DNA of 64,000 bases from Streptococcus massiliensis DSM 18628 (GTDB lineage Bacteria; Bacillota; Bacilli; Lactobacillales; Streptococcaceae): positions 44,890 through 108,889 of the forward strand of contig NZ_KB904365.1 in NCBI RefSeq assembly GCF_000380065.1. The letters are read 5' to 3'. Shown piece after piece: positions 60,768 through 64,000 of the stretch. Each line of letters opens with the position of its first letter. The stretch's first letter is position 1. The notes under the pieces were generated by a model. That model was not told the origin of the DNA, did not search any database, and saw only the letters and a list, made by a program, of their open reading frames with translations. Position numbers and translations under genes: made by a program.

Positions 60768-61322
60768 TTAATTTTCCTCTTTCTGACGAATAACAAAATG
60801 ACGCTTTTCAGTTTGCTTGTGTCCGTCTTCTCTTCTAGTTTTACGATTGCGATTTCGTGAACGCTTGCGCTGGTTATCATGTCCCTGCTGGTTACGTTCA
60901 CGATTTTGTCTATTATTTTTACTGCCCCCGTCCTTTTCCTTTTTAGGCTTTGATTTCTTATCAAAAGAAGCACGATGGGGATTAGGATTTTCCAACACAA
61001 AATAAGCACAACCAAAACTACAATATTCAAGTAAATAGTCTTCCAGACGACTGATTTTTAAATCTTCATCAACTGCACGGCTGTCCTTGTAAAAACCTCG
61101 TAAACGTAGCTGCTCATTACTCCAGTCACCGACAATATAGTCAAACTTAGTCAAAACTTCTGAAAACCGTTGAGTAAATGCCGTTGTGTCAAAGGCATCT
61201 TTAAAGTTATCCAGAATTTCAAATTGCAAATGTTCGCTTTCAACAAGGTTCCCACGATGATGAAAAGTAGGTCCTGGATATTTATTATAATTGTATAATT
61301 CAGGCGAAATTTCTTTACGCAT
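60768..61322 (-). CDS. YutD-like (DUF1027) protein with a basic tail
   Basis: 184 residues. The N-terminal domain (about 1-115) has PGPTFHHRGNLVESEHL, FDYIVGDWSNEQLRLRGFY and LEYCSFGCAYFVLEN, the YutD signature. The last 65 residues are a low-complexity Lys/Arg/Asn/Gln-rich tail that suggests nucleic-acid contact; this is inference. RBS AGGAG. It is the first gene of yutD-rlmN-vanZ. An overlapping frame on the same strand is a shadow. Confidence 0.85.
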   Translation of the reverse strand: MRKEISPELYNYNKYPGPTFHHRGNLVESEHLQFEILDNFKDAFDTTAFTQRFSEVLTKFDYIVGDWSNEQLRLRGFYKDSRAVDEDLKISRLEDYLLEYCSFGCAYFVLENPNPHRASFDKKSKPKKEKDGGSKNNRQNRERNQQGHDNQRKRSRNRNRKTRREDGHKQTEKRHFVIRQKEEN

Positions 61323-61491
61323 ACCTCTCCTTTTTAGTATGATTGATTTAAATTTTATATACTACACAGTAATTACTTTTTATGATAAAAATTACTTTAG
61401 CCCTATTATTATACCACCTTTTCTCTTGCTTGGCGATGAAAAGAAACATTATGAAAAATGTCCGACAATTCAATTGTTTTCCATATGATGT

Positions 61492-61514
61492 AAAAAACCG
61501 TTGATGAACAACGG
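61492..61514 (-). terminator. Terminator after the SepM-like gene
   Basis: On the minus strand CCGTTG pairs with CAACGG across TTCAT, followed by six T residues. Confidence 0.85.
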
Positions 61515-62552
61515 TCATTTTTTTAAATAATCAATTGCTTCTTGCAAGGTTTTAACAGGAACAATTTTCATTTTAGTCTTGATTTTTTTAGCCGCTTCAA
61601 CCGCGGTATCATAGTTACTTTTGGCTTTAGGATTTGCCTTTTTCATCTCATCAGTCACAGGATTATTAGGTGCAAAGAAGATCTCAGCTCCAGCTTTATC
61701 CGCTGCAACGACCTTCTTATCAATTCCACCAATATCACCGACATTCCCATCACGGTCAATCGTTCCTGTCCCAGCTATTACTCGTCCCTTACGCAGTTCT
61801 GGTTCTGCCAATTGGGTGTATATATCTAGACTGAACATCAGCCCTGCGCTTGGACCACCAATTCCTTCAGTTGAAAACTCAATCGGAATCTGACTGGTTA
61901 CCTCTGTTCGGTCAGTCAAAGTGATACCAATCCCATTCTTAGCATTTTCTAGCTTGATAATCTTGCCTTCTGCTGATTTCTCTTGCCCATCTTCTTGATA
62001 ATTAACTTTGACCTTGTCTCCAACCTTCATAGCACCAACAGTCTTTATCAAATCTGCTGAACTCTCAAATTTCTGGTCATTAACTCCAGTCACAGTATCT
62101 GCAATATTTAGAATCCCCTTAAAAGTGGAATTTTTTGCAACATTAAGCACATAAACACCTAGATATTTCAACTCAATCGCTTTACCAGCTGTTTTCAGTC
62201 CTTGATATTTGGCCATATTTTGCGAATTTTCCATGTAAAATCGGTTGATTCGCTGGTATTCGATATTGCTCGCTCCGCCTGTAACTTCTTGTGCGGAATA
62301 AATATCAGTAAAGGGAGTTAGCCAGGCGTAGATCAAAAGCGGAAGATTTGCCTGTGCTACGCCTACTGTTACAAATTGGTATTCTCCACTAGCCTTATCT
62401 TCTTGTTTATTTACGCGTAAGACCTGTCTAATATCTTCTGAAGTCCCAGGCATTTCCACGTAGTAAGGCAAGCGCACAAATATAGCTGCAAGAATTAATA
62501 CAAAAATTGTCACAAGGACAATTGGAACCTTATATTGTCTTAGTTTTTTCAT
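61515..62552 (-). CDS. PDZ-Lon (S16) membrane protease, SepM/YlbL-like
   Basis: 345 residues. One N-terminal transmembrane helix (about 8-28), a PDZ region (about 130-210) and a Lon-type domain with Ser235 in GGPSAGLMF and Lys280 in GGIDKK. In S. mutans SepM cleaves a peptide pheromone outside the cell; whether this copy does is not shown. It overlaps coaD by 23 bp; its RBS is weak, so coupling is likely. Confidence 0.86.
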   Translation of the reverse strand: MKKLRQYKVPIVLVTIFVLILAAIFVRLPYYVEMPGTSEDIRQVLRVNKQEDKASGEYQFVTVGVAQANLPLLIYAWLTPFTDIYSAQEVTGGASNIEYQRINRFYMENSQNMAKYQGLKTAGKAIELKYLGVYVLNVAKNSTFKGILNIADTVTGVNDQKFESSADLIKTVGAMKVGDKVKVNYQEDGQEKSAEGKIIKLENAKNGIGITLTDRTEVTSQIPIEFSTEGIGGPSAGLMFSLDIYTQLAEPELRKGRVIAGTGTIDRDGNVGDIGGIDKKVVAADKAGAEIFFAPNNPVTDEMKKANPKAKSNYDTAVEAAKKIKTKMKIVPVKTLQEAIDYLKK

Positions 62553-63030
62553 TTTTTCTTTCTAATTCATTCATAACACTTTGAGGGACATAAGCTGAAA
62601 TATCTTGATCAAAAGCCAACAACTCACGTATTCGCGAAGAAGTGAGGTATTGGTACTGAGGCTTACTGACAAGATAAATCGTTTCAAGCTCAGGTGCTAG
62701 GTGATTATTATAAAACTGCATATTTGCTTCATAGTCAATGTCTGCTCCATTGCGTAAGCCACGTACAAAGGTAGTTACGCCAAGTCTTTTTGCAACATCA
62801 ACCGCCAGTTCATCATGAGAAGTCACAAATCGAACATTCGCTAAATGCTCAACAGTTTTTCTCACCATACGCTCCTTTTGCTCAATATTAAACAATTCTT
62901 GCTTGTTAATATTGTAAAAAATTCCTACATAAAGAGTATCAAAAAGCTTACTGGCACGCTCAATCAAATCCAAATGTCCCTTCGTAACAGGATCAAAAGA
63001 GCCAGTAAATAAACCGATTCTATCTGGCAT
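62530..63030 (-). CDS. coaD: Phosphopantetheine adenylyltransferase
   Basis: 166 residues, the penultimate step of coenzyme A synthesis. [13 protein letters not shown] holds the T/HxGH-like nucleotide loop, and the [17 protein letters not shown] segment the C-terminal binding motif. It overlaps rsmD by 11 bp and sepM-like by 23 bp. The order rsmD-coaD-PDZ protease is usual in Firmicutes. Confidence 0.95.
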   Translation of the reverse strand: MPDRIGLFTGSFDPVTKGHLDLIERASKLFDTLYVGIFYNINKQELFNIEQKERMVRKTVEHLANVRFVTSHDELAVDVAKRLGVTTFVRGLRNGADIDYEANMQFYNNHLAPELETIYLVSKPQYQYLTSSRIRELLAFDQDISAYVPQSVMNELERKNEKTKTI

Positions 63031-63559
63031 AAATAGTCACCTTTGAAATTCCATAAATTTTTTGCTTCCACATGCTAAGAACAGCAATTTTTTGAGGCAA
63101 GTCAACCGACTTCTCTGTTTCACAAACTACAAAAGCCCCCTCTGCTAACAAGTTCTGCTCTGTAAGCCTTGTTATAACTTGCACGATTTCTTCCTTGGCA
63201 TAGGGAGGGTCCAGAAAGACTAAATCAAACATACCCGTCAGTTGGGAAAGCGCTCGTTTATCATCCAGCTTAAGAAGTTGAAACTTTTCCATTTCTTGAG
63301 TCACAGCAATATTAGCTGCTACCACTCCTTGAGCCCTGCGATCTTTTTCTACTAAAACAGCTTCTGCCATGCCACGAGATACTGCCTCAATAGCAAGACC
63401 TCCACTCCCCGCATAAAGATCCAAAACACGCCCTCCATCAAAGTAGGGACCAATCATATTGAAAATTGCACCTTTGACCTTATCCGTTGTAGGCCGTGTT
63501 GTTTTCCCAGCTAGAGATTTAAGAGGACGCCCTCCATATTTACCTGCAACAACTCTCAT
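63020..63559 (-). CDS. rsmD: 16S rRNA (guanine966-N2)-methyltransferase RsmD
   Basis: 179 residues. [15 protein letters not shown] is the start, [17 protein letters not shown] the SAM motif and FLDPPY the catalytic NPPY-like motif. The fourth-codon ATG is chosen: an earlier ATG overlaps the -10 element. The chosen ATG has no RBS and lies 7 nt past TATAAT, so the message may be leaderless. Confidence 0.92.
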   Translation of the reverse strand: MRVVAGKYGGRPLKSLAGKTTRPTTDKVKGAIFNMIGPYFDGGRVLDLYAGSGGLAIEAVSRGMAEAVLVEKDRRAQGVVAANIAVTQEMEKFQLLKLDDKRALSQLTGMFDLVFLDPPYAKEEIVQVITRLTEQNLLAEGAFVVCETEKSVDLPQKIAVLSMWKQKIYGISKVTIYAR

Positions 63560-63566
63560 AAAAAAC

Positions 63567-63595
63567 ATTATAACAGATTACTAAAAAAATTTCAT
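63567..63595 (-). promoter_or_regulatory. rsmD promoter
   Basis: Minus-strand -10 TATAAT (63567-63572), 17 bp spacer and a partial -35 ATGAAA (63590-63595). The expected start falls at or next to the ATG. The interval 63569-63682 holds nothing else I recognise. Confidence 0.65.
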
Positions 63596-63682
63596 GTTTA
63601 ATTCTTGGAGGCTGTATGATTCATCAATTTTGCCATGGTTTAAATTTATTTTGCATAACTACAAACAAAACCCAAGTAACGA

Positions 63683-64000
63683 GGCTCTATAATTTCTGTA
63701 GTGGGTAAAATCACTTTAGGAATGATGGAGCCTATTTTGTTGTAGAAAAAAAGTCCCATAAGACCTATAATGAAAAGCGATCAAACCATCATTAGAAAGA
63801 ATCTTATGGAACAATTAAATTTTATCACAAACTTACTCGGAATTAAAGACCCTAACATCACTATTTTAGATTATGTAGATGCTGGAACACATAAAGAAAT
63901 CATGGCTAAGCTAGATTATCCCGCTCCTAAATGCCCTCACTGCCAAGGACAAATGGCTAAATATGACTTCCAGAAAGAATCGAAAATTCCCTATTTAGAG
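63683..64000 (+). mobile_element. Left part of an ISL3-family insertion sequence (IS1167-like)
   Basis: The putative left end GGCTCTATAATTTCTGTAG begins at 63683, and the transposase gene starts 123 bp later. The right end and terminal repeats lie outside the window, so the boundary is provisional. Confidence 0.7.
63806..64000 (+). CDS. ISL3-family transposase, 5' part
   Basis: 65 residues visible, running off the window. MEQLNFITNLLGIKDPNI is close to what I recall of the streptococcal IS1167 transposase. CPHCQGQMAKYDFQKESKIPY is the N-terminal zinc-finger of the ISL3 family. Whether the element is complete or active cannot be seen. It is divergent from rsmD. Confidence 0.85.
   Translation, partial: MEQLNFITNLLGIKDPNITILDYVDAGTHKEIMAKLDYPAPKCPHCQGQMAKYDFQKESKIPYLE

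Noticed and set aside
60764-61030. An 88-residue frame with a hydrophobic start overlapping yutD
   Set aside because: It overlaps the C-terminal coding part of yutD in another frame, and its composition is explained by the Lys/Arg-rich tail.

Overview
The window is chromosomal DNA from a Streptococcus, most like the sanguinis/anginosus/mitis assemblage. I could not fix the species. The evidence is moderately low G+C, a division cluster in streptococcal order (murD-murG-divIB, then ftsA-ftsZ-ylmE-sepF-ylmG-ylmH-divIVA-ileS), a CtsR-type site before clpE, an exact ComX/SigX cin-box before a prepilin peptidase, a PerR box before dpr, T-box leaders, and the short hairpin-ended intergenic units common in streptococci. 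Most genes lie on the minus strand. No rRNA, tRNA, prophage or CRISPR array was seen.

Layout. 1-538: 3' end of a lactonase gene. 676-4821: thiI, a cysteine desulfurase, prfC. 4958-12392: minus-strand run pbp2B, recR, ddl, murF, a DUF1697 gene and two tandem YwaF-like membrane genes. 12654-18555: gpmA, perR with an NTF2-like gene, an ABC-F ATPase, a lipoprotein and a membrane-anchored matrixin-like protease. 18664-24518: galT-galK, nnrD, a palindrome-rich spacer, an SGNH hydrolase, folD and a DUF1797 gene. 24895-31110: clpE, an orphan OppA-type lipoprotein, a Nudix hydrolase, a DUF1827 gene, and a divergent GNAT/MarR pair. 31195-43959: ileS with its T-box, then the division and wall cluster. 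44149-52392: flavodoxin-fold oxidoreductase, ketopantoate reductase-like protein, DUF3165 protein, typA, an RsuA-type pseudouridine synthase, an NlpA-type lipoprotein, an unknown helical protein, a rhodanese, YqgQ, dpr and the prepilin peptidase. 52423-59125: trpEGDCFBA behind a T-box leader. 59178-63559: vanZ-like gene, rlmN, yutD, sepM-like protease, coaD, rsmD. 63683-64000: start of an ISL3-family insertion sequence.

The most notable points are these. (1) The trp operon carries three independent lesions (trpC frameshift, trpB amber codon 45, trpA frameshift) while trpE, G, D and F stay open. (2) Its leader has one Stem I region with a UGG specifier followed by two antiterminator/terminator modules. 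(3) A MarR-type operator lies between marR and a GNAT gene, and a second, better palindrome sits downstream of marR before no gene. (4) Five intergenic spaces hold copies of a hairpin-ended repeat that seems to supply terminators. (5) Several regulatory links are readable directly: PerR-dpr, CtsR-clpE, SigX-prepilin peptidase and cre-galKT.

Nothing here is a clear new defence or mobile system; most genes are conserved streptococcal housekeeping. All functional calls come from reading the translations and motifs by eye, with no database search.
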